A stretch of 64,000 nucleotides of DNA from Geomonas silvestris (lineage in GTDB: Bacteria; Desulfobacterota; Desulfuromonadia; Geobacterales; Geobacteraceae), in contig NZ_BLXX01000005.1 in the NCBI RefSeq assembly GCF_014193515.1, forward strand, positions 293,370 through 357,369, read 5' to 3'. The translations under genes and the position numbers were made by a program. The notes under the pieces were generated by a model. It was not told where the DNA came from, ran no database searches, and was given only the letters and a program-made list of their open reading frames with translations. Shown piece after piece: positions 1 through 8,284 of the stretch (its first letter is position 1; each line of letters starts with the position of its first letter).

Positions 1-725
1 GCGACCACCGTGGCGCTCGCACCGCCCCCTGCCACGCTCGCGGCCCCGGCGGGAGCGGCTCCCGCGGGCTTGGCGGCGGAACCTTTGCCCCCGAGCCAGT
101 CCCGGACCATACTGGCCACCGACTCGGCGCCGGCATTTTTCAAAAAGACCAGTTCGGCGCCCTCGCGCGGCTGGTCGCTGTCGATGTACTTCAGGATGCC
201 GAGGATCTTCTGCATGTTGAGCGCCGAGTCCACCACCATGATCATGTTGGCGGCGCCGAAGGCGGAGATCTGGCCGTCCTTGGAGACCAGCGGCTGCAGG
301 AAGCTGACCGCGTCCTGCGGGGCGATGTGCGACAGCGGGATCACCCGCGCCTGGTAGGTGTCGTTCACCACGCTCTTCTCGCCGTCGGCGAAGACCCGCA
401 TCCCGGACTGCTTGGCGGATGCGGTCGGGATGATCTTCATCACCTTGCCCGCCGGCACCACGGTGAACCCTTTGAGCTCCAGGACCGAAGTGAAGACGTT
501 GTAGGCCTCTTCGTTCGAGAGCTTGGCAGGCGAGAAGACCGAGATCTTACCTTTGACCCGGTCGTCCATGATGAAGTTCTTCCCGGTCAGGTCGCTTATG
601 AACTTGACCATGGTGGAGATGTCCACGTCCGTGAAGTTCAGCACCACCCCCTTGGCCTGGGCCAGGTTGGGCGCCATGAGCAAGAACATGAACAGGGTCA
701 GGATGCGCGCGAATCGAGATTTCAA
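1..725 (-). CDS. gspD: Type II secretion secretin GspD, N-terminal part (cut by window edge)
   Basis: Secretin subunit that forms the outer-membrane channel of the type II secretion system. About 241 codons are visible. A hydrophobic signal segment follows the start (FMFLLMAPNLAQA). Then comes an N0 domain (KGVVLNFTDVDISTMVKFIS to VMKIIP) and an N1 KH-like domain (YQARVIPLSHIAPQDAVSFL to ILKYIDSDQ), and the Gly/Ala/Pro-rich linker to the next N domain has just begun at the edge. The start is a TTG at 723-725 behind a G-rich stretch; no in-frame ATG lies before the signal peptide. gspC is immediately upstream on the same strand, the usual order. The secretin core lies outside the window. Confidence 0.9.
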   Translation of the reverse strand, partial: MKSRFARILTLFMFLLMAPNLAQAKGVVLNFTDVDISTMVKFISDLTGKNFIMDDRVKGKISVFSPAKLSNEEAYNVFTSVLELKGFTVVPAGKVMKIIPTASAKQSGMRVFADGEKSVVNDTYQARVIPLSHIAPQDAVSFLQPLVSKDGQISAFGAANMIMVVDSALNMQKILGILKYIDSDQPREGAELVFLKNAGAESVASMVRDWLGGKGSAAKPAGAAPAGAASVAGGGASATVV

Positions 726-745
726 GTAAAACCCCCCAAAGAGAC

Positions 746-775
746 AGGTTAAGGTTGAGGTTGAGGCTAAGGCTT
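746..775. repeat. AGGTTG hexamer tandem repeat between gspC and gspD
   Basis: A short run of AGGTTA/AGGTTG/AGGCTA hexamers fills the gspC-gspD gap. The same AGGTTGAGG motif recurs in other intergenic gaps near 32286, 38857 and 44986, so this is a dispersed simple-repeat family rather than part of the operon signal. Confidence 0.7.
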
Positions 776-784
776 AAGCTTGCA

Positions 785-1669
785 TCACCTGATATCGTAA
801 TTGAAGGTGGTCGGTTGACCGTCGCGGATCATGTCGAGCTTGATCCGGCTCTGCCCCTTTAAAGAGGCGAAGGACTGGATCGCCTTTTCCGGGGAGTCGA
901 TCGGGAAGTCGTTCATCCGCAAAAGGACGTCGCCGTTTCGGATGCCGATGGTGCCGAAGATCCCCTGCGGCTTCACTTCGGAGGCCCTGAACCCTTCCAC
1001 CTTGCCGTCCTTCATGCTCGGCAGCAACCGGGCATCGGTCATCGCCTGCCCGATGTTGTCCAGGGCGGCGTTCAGGGCGCGCTGGTCGATGATGAAGTTG
1101 CCGCCGCCGGTCGAGGCTACGCCACCGCCGGCCGGCGCCGCTGCCGCCGGTTGTGCGGCAGCCGCTTCGGCGACCGCGTTGGGGGTGAGGATCTTGACCC
1201 GTTTCCCGTTCACCTGGATCTCGGCCACGTCCTTCTTGACCGCAACGAGGGGGCCGGCCGAGAACACGGTCTCGCCCAGGCGGAAGACCCGCTCCTCGTG
1301 GCTCGAGGTCTTCTGCACCAGCGCGAAGGTTTCCCTAAAGGAACCTACCGCCGTGCCGAGAAGGATCAGGTCGCTCACCGAGGCGGCCGGCGCCGCCGCT
1401 TGGGCACCCGGCTGCTGGGCCGGCGCCTGCACGATCGGGGTCAGCTTCCCCTGGGTCGCCTTGCCGAACAGGCCCAGTTCGAGGATCGGCGCGAAGCTCT
1501 GCAGGTCCTCGTTGACCGGTGCCGGCGTGCTTGGGACCGCCGTCTTCTGTGCGTTGCGCGGGTAGAGTGAGGAGATCTTGAAGCTGACCAGGTCGGCAGC
1601 GATCAGAGCCAAGGCACCGATGGCCAGTACGCCGAGAACTATGTTTGTGGGGAGTATCCACCGCGGCAT
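785..1669 (-). CDS. gspC: Type II secretion protein GspC
   Basis: Inner-membrane clamp protein linking the T2SS inner-membrane platform to the GspD secretin. The 294-residue product has a short cytoplasmic N-terminus, one membrane segment (about residues 7-28, IVLGVLAIGALALIAADLV) and a homology region (FAPILELGLFGKA). Ala/Pro-rich linkers follow, and the protein ends in a PDZ domain (GIFGTIGIRNGDVLLRMND). A longer frame begins upstream, but the ATG at 1669 has an AAAGGG ribosome site and puts the membrane segment at the N-terminus as expected for GspC, so that start was chosen. It is followed by gspD in the same direction. Identification is secure from the HR-PDZ layout and context. Confidence 0.9.
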   Translation of the reverse strand: MPRWILPTNIVLGVLAIGALALIAADLVSFKISSLYPRNAQKTAVPSTPAPVNEDLQSFAPILELGLFGKATQGKLTPIVQAPAQQPGAQAAAPAASVSDLILLGTAVGSFRETFALVQKTSSHEERVFRLGETVFSAGPLVAVKKDVAEIQVNGKRVKILTPNAVAEAAAAQPAAAAPAGGGVASTGGGNFIIDQRALNAALDNIGQAMTDARLLPSMKDGKVEGFRASEVKPQGIFGTIGIRNGDVLLRMNDFPIDSPEKAIQSFASLKGQSRIKLDMIRDGQPTTFNYDIR

Positions 1670-2149
1670 GAAGTAGCCCTTTTGTTGAGGTCGCTGAAAC
1701 TGTCTGAATATATTAGATGGCCGGTGGTTATGCAACTGAAAAACCGGGTGCCGGCCCCCTGCCTGCCGCTTAAAGTGATGCCGCAGAAGGCTCTACAGTA
1801 CCCGTGGCCCCCCGTGAATCCATTCGGCCCCCCGCCACAGCTAAACCCCCTGCAGCAGCAAAAGCCATGCCGCTCCTACAGCTCTGCTGGCCGCCGAAAG
1901 GCCCGGCCAGGTCCGGAAATCCTCTCCCATGAGACCGTGAGAAACCTCCTCGCTCACGGAGTTGTCTCGTCGGCGGGGCCTGCGCTGAGCACCGGGTAAC
2001 CTCCCGCTTCCCCTCCAGATTACTCACTTCCCGCGGTCCGTGCGCCTGGAGGGCGGGTCGCTTCGTCGGAGCTTCTCCCTCATGAAGCAGGGCGGCAGCG
2101 TCGGGATTTTTGACAGGCGTTGGGTATTTGACACCGCAACGTCGTCTTG
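1670..2149. other. Intergenic region with one imperfect stem-loop
   Basis: No convincing gene. Frames here lack ribosome sites and family signals. The one structure seen is at 1931-1967: GAGAC and CCGTGAG pair with CTCACGG and GTCTC, with a 4-nt bulge and an 11-nt loop and no T-run. Its role is unknown. The rest is GC-rich sequence between the divergent gspC and mqnB. Confidence 0.5.
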
Positions 2150-2179
2150 TTGGACACGTCGAGGCCGACGTGGTACACT
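2150..2179 (+). promoter_or_regulatory. Candidate sigma-70 promoter of mqnB
   Basis: TTGGAC (2150-2155), an 18-bp spacer and TACACT (2174-2179) lie 37 bp before the mqnB ATG. The spacer contains the dyad ACGTCG-AGGC-CGACGT, which could be an operator. This is motif matching only. Confidence 0.4.
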
Positions 2180-2215
2180 CGCCGCCATCTTTATTCTCCA
2201 AAGACGGAGCCTGTA

Positions 2216-2947
2216 ATGAAGCCGATCGTGCTCACCGCTTCTACCGATATGGAGCTCGCCGTGCTGGTCGAGCGCCTGGGGGCAGCCCCACTCCACGGCC
2301 TTGGGCACCTCAAGGCGTGGCGCAGCGCCCTGGAGGCGGGCGAGGTCATCCTGGCGGTTACCGGCATCGGCAAGGTGAATGCGGCCTGCGCCGCTACGCT
2401 TTTGTTGGAGCGCTTAGCGCCGCGCCTTTTGATCAATACCGGTTGCGGCGGCGCCATCGCCGGCAGCGGCCTCGAGGTCGGCGACCTTGCCCTGGCCAGC
2501 AGCGAGTGCTTCCCCGAGGAGGGGGTGCAGACTCCCCAGGGATGGCGGGGGCTCGACCTGATCGGCATCCCGACCGCCGTCAGGGGGGAGCGCGCGATCT
2601 TCAACGAGGTGCCGCTCGATGCCGCACTGGCGCGGCAGGCGCTTCAGTTTGCCGGGGAACAGGGGTTCCGGGCGGTCCTGGGGCCTTTTCACACCGTTTC
2701 TACCTGCAGCGGTACCGCCGAACGCGGCATGGAGTTGGCGGCCCGCTATCCCGGTATCTGCGAGAATATGGAGGGCGCCGCACTGGCACAGGTCGCCTTC
2801 ATCTATGACACACCCTTTCTGGAAGTGCGCGGCATAAGCAATCTGGTGGAGGATCGCGACCTCTCTCGCTGGAACCTGAAACTGGCTGTGACCGAAGCAC
2901 AAAATTTTCTGATAAAGTTTCTTCAATTTTCCGGTTTCCCTTCCTGA
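2216..2947 (+). CDS. mqnB: Futalosine hydrolase MqnB
   Basis: Nucleosidase that removes hypoxanthine from futalosine to give dehypoxanthine futalosine in the futalosine route of menaquinone synthesis. The 243-residue protein has the nucleoside-phosphorylase/MTAN fold signature: a purine pocket near INTGCGGAIAGSGLEVGDLAL and the late ENMEGAALAQVA motif, whose Glu residues bind ribose. The ATG at 2216 has a GGAG site about 8 nt upstream. An in-frame extension upstream has no ribosome site and looks unlike coding sequence. mqnD follows on the same strand, which supports MqnB over a general MTA/SAH nucleosidase. Confidence 0.88.
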   Translation: MKPIVLTASTDMELAVLVERLGAAPLHGLGHLKAWRSALEAGEVILAVTGIGKVNAACAATLLLERLAPRLLINTGCGGAIAGSGLEVGDLALASSECFPEEGVQTPQGWRGLDLIGIPTAVRGERAIFNEVPLDAALARQALQFAGEQGFRAVLGPFHTVSTCSGTAERGMELAARYPGICENMEGAALAQVAFIYDTPFLEVRGISNLVEDRDLSRWNLKLAVTEAQNFLIKFLQFSGFPS

Positions 2948-3062
2948 AATTCATGATACGATTACTCTTTTAGGATAATGGCAGATTCAGTGCCGAGCGG
3001 CCGCCGGTAGCGAATAACCGAACCGGCAGTGGCTGATCGAAATCATCACACAGGCTAGATAC

Positions 3063-3944
3063 ATGATTGCAGCTAACGCACAGCAGACCGGTAGCGAGGC
3101 GAAGACGTCTCCTATCGATCTTTCCTTGGGCTTTTCCCCCTGTCCCAACGACACCTTCATCTTTCACGCCCTGGTGCACGGGCTGGTCCCTGCTCCGGGT
3201 GTGGCCTTCAGTGAGCGGCTGGAAGACGTGGAGACCCTGAACCGCCTGGTGCTCGCCGGTGCGCTCGAGGTCTCGAAGATCTCTTACCACCTGCTGGGCC
3301 ACGTCCTCGACGACTACCTGCTGCTGCGCTCCGGCGGGGCGCTGGGGCGCGGCTGCGGCCCCTTGCTGGTCTCCCGTGAGCCCCTCGACCAGGCTCGACT
3401 CAAGGGGCGCCCCATCGCCTTGCCGGGGGAGTACACCACGGCAGCCCTGCTCTTGAGACTCTTCGACCCGTCGCTCGATAACCTGGTCTACCTCCCCTTC
3501 GAGAAGATCATGCCCGCCGTGGCGGACGGCTCGGTGGCGGCCGGGGTGATCATCCACGAATCCCGGTTCACCTACCAGGGGCTCGGGCTCACCAAACTGG
3601 TGGACCTCGGGCAGTGGTGGGAGGAGAGCACCGGCCACCCCATCCCCCTCGGGGGGATCGTGGCCAAACGCTCGCTGGGGCCAGAGGTGCTGCTCACCCT
3701 CGAGGCGGCGCTCGCCCAGAGCGTGCGCCACGCCTTCGCCAACCCGGGCCTGGCGCGCGGCTACATCCGTGCCCACTCCCAGGAGATGAGTGATGCGGTC
3801 TGTGACGCCCATATCTCGCTCTACGTCAACGACTTTTCCGTAAACCTCGGGGCCGAGGGGGAGGCGGCGGTGCGCGTGCTCCTCGAGCGGGCGGCCCAAG
3901 CCGGTATCATCAAACCCACCACCGGTTCGCTTTTTATTTCCTGA
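3063..3944 (+). CDS. mqnD: 1,4-dihydroxy-6-naphthoate synthase MqnD
   Basis: Converts cyclic dehypoxanthine futalosine to 1,4-dihydroxy-6-naphthoate, the last specific step of the futalosine pathway. The 293-residue protein has a periplasmic-binding-like fold. LGFSPCPNDTFIFHALVHG near residue 22 is the MqnD/MqnA signature, and the tail keeps the family pattern AEGEAAVRVLLERA. The first about 18 residues are non-conserved, so the true start could be slightly later. It lies 115 bp after mqnB, so the two may be co-transcribed. Menaquinone carries electrons in respiratory metal reduction, which fits the inferred host. Confidence 0.9.
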   Translation: MIAANAQQTGSEAKTSPIDLSLGFSPCPNDTFIFHALVHGLVPAPGVAFSERLEDVETLNRLVLAGALEVSKISYHLLGHVLDDYLLLRSGGALGRGCGPLLVSREPLDQARLKGRPIALPGEYTTAALLLRLFDPSLDNLVYLPFEKIMPAVADGSVAAGVIIHESRFTYQGLGLTKLVDLGQWWEESTGHPIPLGGIVAKRSLGPEVLLTLEAALAQSVRHAFANPGLARGYIRAHSQEMSDAVCDAHISLYVNDFSVNLGAEGEAAVRVLLERAAQAGIIKPTTGSLFIS

Positions 3945-4029
3945 TCCAGCCTGAAAAGCATCAAGTTTTGGTAAGTTTTGCCGAAAAGGGCGCAGATGCT
4001 TTTTTGTCAGTACTGGAGGTCGCTCCTCG

Positions 4030-6234
4030 ATGTTCATGCGGGCCAACCTTAAAAAGATAATCGTCAGCGCCTTCGGGTTCTTCGCCCTGTTCTGGGTGGG
4101 CGACGCCCTGATGGACGCGGCGTTTTTCACCCAGGGGACCTTCCTCAAGGAGCTTCTCATCGATGAACCGCGCGAACTCTGGATGCGCTCCTTCAGCTCC
4201 CTGGTCCTTGCGCTGCTGTTCCTGGTGATCACCCTGCACGCCGAAGGGCGGCGCAAAGCGGAGAAATCCCTGCGCCAGTCCGACGAACTCTCCCGCATCT
4301 TCTTCGAATCCACCAACGACGCGATCTGCGTGGTCGACACCGAAAATCTCGGCATTGTCGGCGCGAACGCCGTTTTTACGGCGACCTACGGAATACGTGC
4401 CGGCCACGTGGTGGGGCGCAGCTTCACCGAACTGATCCAGGCGCGCGGGGTGCCCGAGGACGTGCTGAGCCTTCTGGCGCAGTGTGTCGCGAGCGGAGCC
4501 GCAGTCTCGACGGAGGTGAGCTACCCCGGGGCCGACGGCGAGATCATCTTCGAGGAGATCTCCTACCATCCGATCGCCGATCCCCAGTACGGCGTGGACC
4601 GGGTGCTATTCCTGGCGCGCGACGTGTCGGTCAGCCGGCGCCAGGCGACCCTGCTCAAGGAGTCCGAACAGCGCTACCGCGCCATCTTCGAGAACACCGG
4701 TTCTGCCATGGCGATCACCCTCCCCGACGGGATCTTCCAGGAGGTGAACCGCGGTTTCGAGATGCTCACCGGCTACTCCCGGGAAGAGCTCGAGGGGCGC
4801 ATGCGCTGGACCGACTTTCTCACCGAGGAAAACCGCGAGGAGATGCTGCGCCAGCGGACCCTGCGCTGGTCGGAGAGCGGGCTGCGTCAGAGCTGCTTCG
4901 AGCTGCGCATCAAGAACCGGCGCGGCGAGATGATCCCGGTGGTGGGGAACTGGGCAGCCATCGCCGATTCGCGGGAAACCATCATTTCGCTCGTGGACAT
5001 CACCGCGCAAAAGCGCGTCGAGGATGCCCTCAGGCAAAGCCGCGCCACCCTGGCACTTGCCCAGCGGATCGCGAGCCTCGGGAACTGGGAGTGGGACGTG
5101 GTCTCCGATGTCCTGAGCTGGTCCGAGGAGGTCTACCGCATCTACGGCGTCGATCCGGCCATCACCCCGACCCACGACGCGGTGCTGCGCGCGGTGCACC
5201 AGGACGACCGGGAGGAGTTCATCAAGGCGGTGAACGACTCGCTGTACAACAAGAAGCCCTACGGCATCGACTACCGGATCGTGCTTCCCGGGGGGGTGGT
5301 GCGCAGTCTCTCCTCGCGGGCCGAGGTGACCTACGACGCCCAGGGGAGGCCGCTGCGCATGGTGGGGACCACCCAGGACATCACCTGGCGCATCGAGGCC
5401 GAGCAGGCGCTCAGGAATTCCGAGGAGAAGTTCTCCAAGGCCTTCCACGCCAGCCCCGACTCCATCGTGATCACCCGCGCCGAAGACGGCACCTACATCG
5501 ACGTCAACGAGGCCTTCCAGGAGATGACCGGCTACACCCGGGACGAGGTGGTCGGGCGCAGTTCGGTGGAACTGAAGCTCTGGGCCGACCAGGACTCCCG
5601 GATGGTCATGCTGAGGCTCTTGAACCAGTACGGCCATGTGCGCAACCTCGACGTGCGCTTCCGGGTCAAGTCCGGCGACATCCGCGAGCTCCTCTGGTCC
5701 GCCGACGTCATCGAGTACCAGGGCGAGGCCTGCCTGATCGCCATCTCCCGCGACGTCACTGACCAGCGCCAGCTCGAGAAGGAGCTTTTGGAGAGTGACG
5801 CCAAGCTCTACATGAAGCACGAAGAGCTCAAGAACCTGTTCCACCAGATGGAGGGGATCCGGCGCGAGTGGGAGGAGACCATGGACTGCATCAGCGACAT
5901 GTTCATCCTCGCCGACCAGTGGGGGCGCATCCGGCGCTTCAACCGCGCCGTGGAGACCTTCACCGGCAAGGCGCACCGGGACATCGTGGGGCGCGAGTGC
6001 CTCTCCTTCCTGGAGGAATCGGGACTCAAGGAACACCTGGACGCCCAGGGGACAGAGATCTTCCACCAGGCCACCGGCAGATGGCTGGTGCTCAACCGCT
6101 ACGCCTTCCCCACCACCGAGATCGACGGCTCGACCCGCGAGGTCGTCATCATCAACGACACCACGAACATCAGGCGCCGTGAACCGCGCCTGGTCCAGGG
6201 GAAGGCCTCCCCGCTGCATAATGCCCAAAAGTAA
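4030..6234 (+). CDS. Membrane protein with five tandem PAS domains and no kinase or output domain
   Basis: A 734-residue sensor-like protein. Two membrane segments (about 8-28 and 53-71) enclose a short periplasmic loop. Five PAS/PAC units follow at about 80-195, 215-330, 345-455 (PAS_3 type, GNWEWDV), 465-580 and 610-720. A short coiled stretch (about 590-615) precedes the last. The protein ends with LVQGKASPLHNAQK: there is no HisKA, HATPase, GGDEF, EAL or MCP module, and the next gene is an unrelated RlpA-like protein. It is either a truncated histidine kinase or a stand-alone sensor that works through a partner. Ligand and partner cannot be told from the sequence. Confidence 0.8.
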   Translation: MFMRANLKKIIVSAFGFFALFWVGDALMDAAFFTQGTFLKELLIDEPRELWMRSFSSLVLALLFLVITLHAEGRRKAEKSLRQSDELSRIFFESTNDAICVVDTENLGIVGANAVFTATYGIRAGHVVGRSFTELIQARGVPEDVLSLLAQCVASGAAVSTEVSYPGADGEIIFEEISYHPIADPQYGVDRVLFLARDVSVSRRQATLLKESEQRYRAIFENTGSAMAITLPDGIFQEVNRGFEMLTGYSREELEGRMRWTDFLTEENREEMLRQRTLRWSESGLRQSCFELRIKNRRGEMIPVVGNWAAIADSRETIISLVDITAQKRVEDALRQSRATLALAQRIASLGNWEWDVVSDVLSWSEEVYRIYGVDPAITPTHDAVLRAVHQDDREEFIKAVNDSLYNKKPYGIDYRIVLPGGVVRSLSSRAEVTYDAQGRPLRMVGTTQDITWRIEAEQALRNSEEKFSKAFHASPDSIVITRAEDGTYIDVNEAFQEMTGYTRDEVVGRSSVELKLWADQDSRMVMLRLLNQYGHVRNLDVRFRVKSGDIRELLWSADVIEYQGEACLIAISRDVTDQRQLEKELLESDAKLYMKHEELKNLFHQMEGIRREWEETMDCISDMFILADQWGRIRRFNRAVETFTGKAHRDIVGRECLSFLEESGLKEHLDAQGTEIFHQATGRWLVLNRYAFPTTEIDGSTREVVIINDTTNIRRREPRLVQGKASPLHNAQK

Positions 6235-6337
6235 AGCCTCGTAAAAACGGTTATTTGCGGCAAGAATGCGGTATTGTTTCTTGACTTGGCGGGTGACAAA
6301 TGGTATAGGAAAGCCTCGCCCAACAAAGGAGGTGCGC

Positions 6338-6811
6338 ATGGCATCACTCGAGTGGAGCGGCAAGCTGGCGCGTAGCATCGCCATCTGCTTGATGCTCCTC
6401 ACGGTCCACACGCTTCCCCTGCTGGCAGCAGACAAGACAGTAGAAAAGGCAGTAGAGACGCCGGTAGCGGCAACAAGCGCGGTAGCAGAGCAGAAGCCCT
6501 CGCTGGTCAAGAAGCTGGTGGGCATCGCTTCGTACTACGCGAAGAAGTTCCACGGAAGGAGGACCACTTCCGGCGAACGGTACCACCCCGAGGGGATGAC
6601 GGCGGCTCACCAGAGTCTCCCCCTGGGCACCAAGGTCCTGGTCAGGAACCTGGCCAACGACAAGGAAGTGACGGTTGTGGTTAACGACCGTTGCGCCAAG
6701 AAAAGCACCCCGTTCATCGATCTATCACGGGCTGCGGCAAGAAAGTTGGGGTTCCTCGGCGCGGGCAAGGCCAAAGTGGCCATCATCCCGCTGACCGAAG
6801 ACGAATCCTAG
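6338..6811 (+). CDS. rlpA: Septal ring lytic transglycosylase-like RlpA family protein
   Basis: Secreted 157-residue protein with a double-psi beta-barrel (RlpA) domain. After a signal peptide (about 10-32, ending LLAADK) comes GIASYYAKKFHGRRTTSGERY, then MTAAHQSLPLGTKVLVRN and VVVNDRCAKK, the conserved DPBB elements. The domain ends with DLSRAAARKLGF. Known members bind or cleave denuded peptidoglycan at the septum. The SPOR domain often found is absent, so this is the short form. The ATG at 6338 has a strong AAAGGAGG site; an upstream in-frame ATG at 6266 lacks one. A strong terminator follows. Confidence 0.88.
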   Translation: MASLEWSGKLARSIAICLMLLTVHTLPLLAADKTVEKAVETPVAATSAVAEQKPSLVKKLVGIASYYAKKFHGRRTTSGERYHPEGMTAAHQSLPLGTKVLVRNLANDKEVTVVVNDRCAKKSTPFIDLSRAAARKLGFLGAGKAKVAIIPLTEDES

Positions 6812-6845
6812 GCAAGCAGCACTACAATCTGGGCGAGCAGAAGGA

Positions 6846-6877
6846 AAAAGGCCGGGACAACCTCCCGGCCTTTTTTT
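6846..6877 (+). terminator. Intrinsic terminator after the rlpA-like gene
   Basis: GGCCGGGA and TCCCGGCC form an 8-bp stem with a 5-nt loop, followed directly by seven T residues. Confidence 0.9.
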
Positions 6878-6913
6878 GCGTTCATCCTGTTTCGGGAGAT
6901 CGGGTCACCTGGG

Positions 6914-6954
6914 TCCCTCTCCCCTGCGGGAGGGACAGGGTGAGGGGGAGGGGG
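6914..6954. repeat. Dispersed CCCTCTCCC/GGGAGGGACAGGGTGAGGGGG repeat, copy 1
   Basis: GC-rich imperfect palindrome (CCCTCTCCCC-TGC-GGGAGGGACAGGG) in the gap after the rlpA-like gene. Near-identical cores occur at 22963-23003 and, inverted, at 48109-48150, always between genes. It resembles short mobile or structural repeats common in proteobacteria. Confidence 0.75.
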
Positions 6955-7053
6955 AATGCAGTCCCTGAGATTCCAATCAATAAGCAGGTCTGGTGGTCCA
7001 TCTCGCAGCGTGAGCTCTTGAACCGCGGGCGGTGAGCTGCTACAGTTACTGGC

Positions 7054-8154
7054 ATGTCCGAAACCGTACGCCGCCACTACGAGCTCTACCCCTATCCCCA
7101 GTATCCGCTTCTGGCCTCGGTCCGCCGCTGCGATACCTACGCGAGTAACCTTTCCGCCATCTGGTCCCGGTTCAACGGGGAACTCCCCGCCCCGGCGGCC
7201 CGGCGCATCCTGATCGCCGGCTGCGGCAGCTTCGCCCCCTATCCCTTCGGCATCGCCAATCCCGCCACCCAGATAACCGCGCTCGACCTCTCGACGCGCA
7301 GCCTGCGCCGTGCCCGGCTGCACTGCCTTTTGCACGGAGTGCGGGGGGTGGAGTTTTGTGCCGGCGACCTGTGCGATCCGGCGACCTTGAGCGGGGAGTA
7401 CGGGCTCATCGACGCCTACGGTGTGTTGCACCACCTGGTCGATCCGGCGACGGGATTGCGGGCGCTGGCGGCGCGCCTTGCGCCGGGAGGGATCATGCGG
7501 GTGATGGTCTACAGCAGCTACACGCGCCGGGAAGAGGAGTCGATCCGCCGTGCCCTGCGCCTGCTCAAGATCCAGGACGTCGCGGGGGTCCGCTCGCTCA
7601 TCGCACGCTCGGCGCCGGAATCGCGGCTGCGCCGCTTCTCGGACGCTTCCCACGAGGTGGCCCAGCGCAGCGGCCTCGCCGATGCCCTCCTGCACCCGCA
7701 GGTGCGCACCTACCGCATCGAGCCGTTCATGGACCTCGTGCAGCAGTCCGCGCTGGAGCCGCTGCTTTTCGCGCACCGCCAGGCGCTGCCGGATATCCAT
7801 CAGGAAGTGCTGAGGATTAAAAGGATGGAGCAGGGGAGGCGCTCTCCCGGGAATTTCGTACTCTACCTGGGGCGGCAGACCAAGGGGCGGGCTGCGGATC
7901 ACGACGAGGCGCGGCTGTTGTTGAACCCCTGCCTCAGCGGGGTGGTCGGGCCTTTCAGCTTCGGAACGGTCCACTGCCCGCCGCGGCTTGGCTTGGACAA
8001 CCCTCCGCTCGACGGCAGCGCGCGCCGTTTCCTGTCCCGCTTCCGCAGGCCGGTGCGTGCCGGCGATCTCTCCGCGTCGGAGCGCAAACTGGCCGGGGAG
8101 TTCTGCGAGGCACTGTTCCTGTTGCGGCTTAGGCCCGATGCGCCGCTTCCCTGA
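7054..8154 (+). CDS. Class I SAM-dependent methyltransferase
   Basis: A 366-residue predicted methyltransferase. ILIAGCGSFAPYPF (about residues 50-63) is the SAM-binding motif I, and ITALDLSTRSLRRAR carries the acidic residue that binds the ribose of SAM. Motif IV is IDAYGVLHHLVDP and motif V is RLAPGGIMRVMVYS. The N-terminus (YELYPYPQYP) matches a group of methyltransferases of unknown substrate with a C-terminal extension of about 150 residues; that extension was not recognised as any domain. No operon partner points to a substrate. Confidence 0.8.
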   Translation: MSETVRRHYELYPYPQYPLLASVRRCDTYASNLSAIWSRFNGELPAPAARRILIAGCGSFAPYPFGIANPATQITALDLSTRSLRRARLHCLLHGVRGVEFCAGDLCDPATLSGEYGLIDAYGVLHHLVDPATGLRALAARLAPGGIMRVMVYSSYTRREEESIRRALRLLKIQDVAGVRSLIARSAPESRLRRFSDASHEVAQRSGLADALLHPQVRTYRIEPFMDLVQQSALEPLLFAHRQALPDIHQEVLRIKRMEQGRRSPGNFVLYLGRQTKGRAADHDEARLLLNPCLSGVVGPFSFGTVHCPPRLGLDNPPLDGSARRFLSRFRRPVRAGDLSASERKLAGEFCEALFLLRLRPDAPLP

Positions 8155-8169
8155 TCCCCGCCAGAATTT

Positions 8170-8275
8170 CTAGCGAACCACCACGGTCACCTCAAAACGC
8201 TGCACGGGGGGGCTGGTCCTTCTCGAAATCGCGCCGGTAGACGAAGGTGAGCGGCACGCGGCCTGTCTTCCGCAT
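8170..8275 (-). pseudogene. Tiny ORF broken by a 1-nt insertion in a G7/C7 run, or a short remnant
   Basis: Directly downstream of the membrane-protein gene at 8285-8659, an ATG at 8275 with a GAGGGG site opens MRKTGRVPLTFVYRRDFEKD and then stops early at 8192. Dropping one base from the seven-base run at 8206-8212 restores a frame ending VQRFEVTVVVR and TAG at 8170, about 34 residues in all. Either a homopolymer indel broke a small gene, or the reading is chance. No family recognised. Confidence 0.3.
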
Positions 8276-8284
8276 TTCCCCTCA

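Noticed and set aside
1770..2201. Minus-strand ORF of 143 codons between gspC and mqnB
   Set aside because: Starts at TTG without a ribosome site and has low-complexity Arg/Gly/Pro composition.
4606..6525. Long minus-strand frame of 639 codons opposite the PAS gene
   Set aside because: It has Val/Leu/Gly-rich shadow composition, no ribosome site or family motif, and lies opposite a clearly coding PAS protein.
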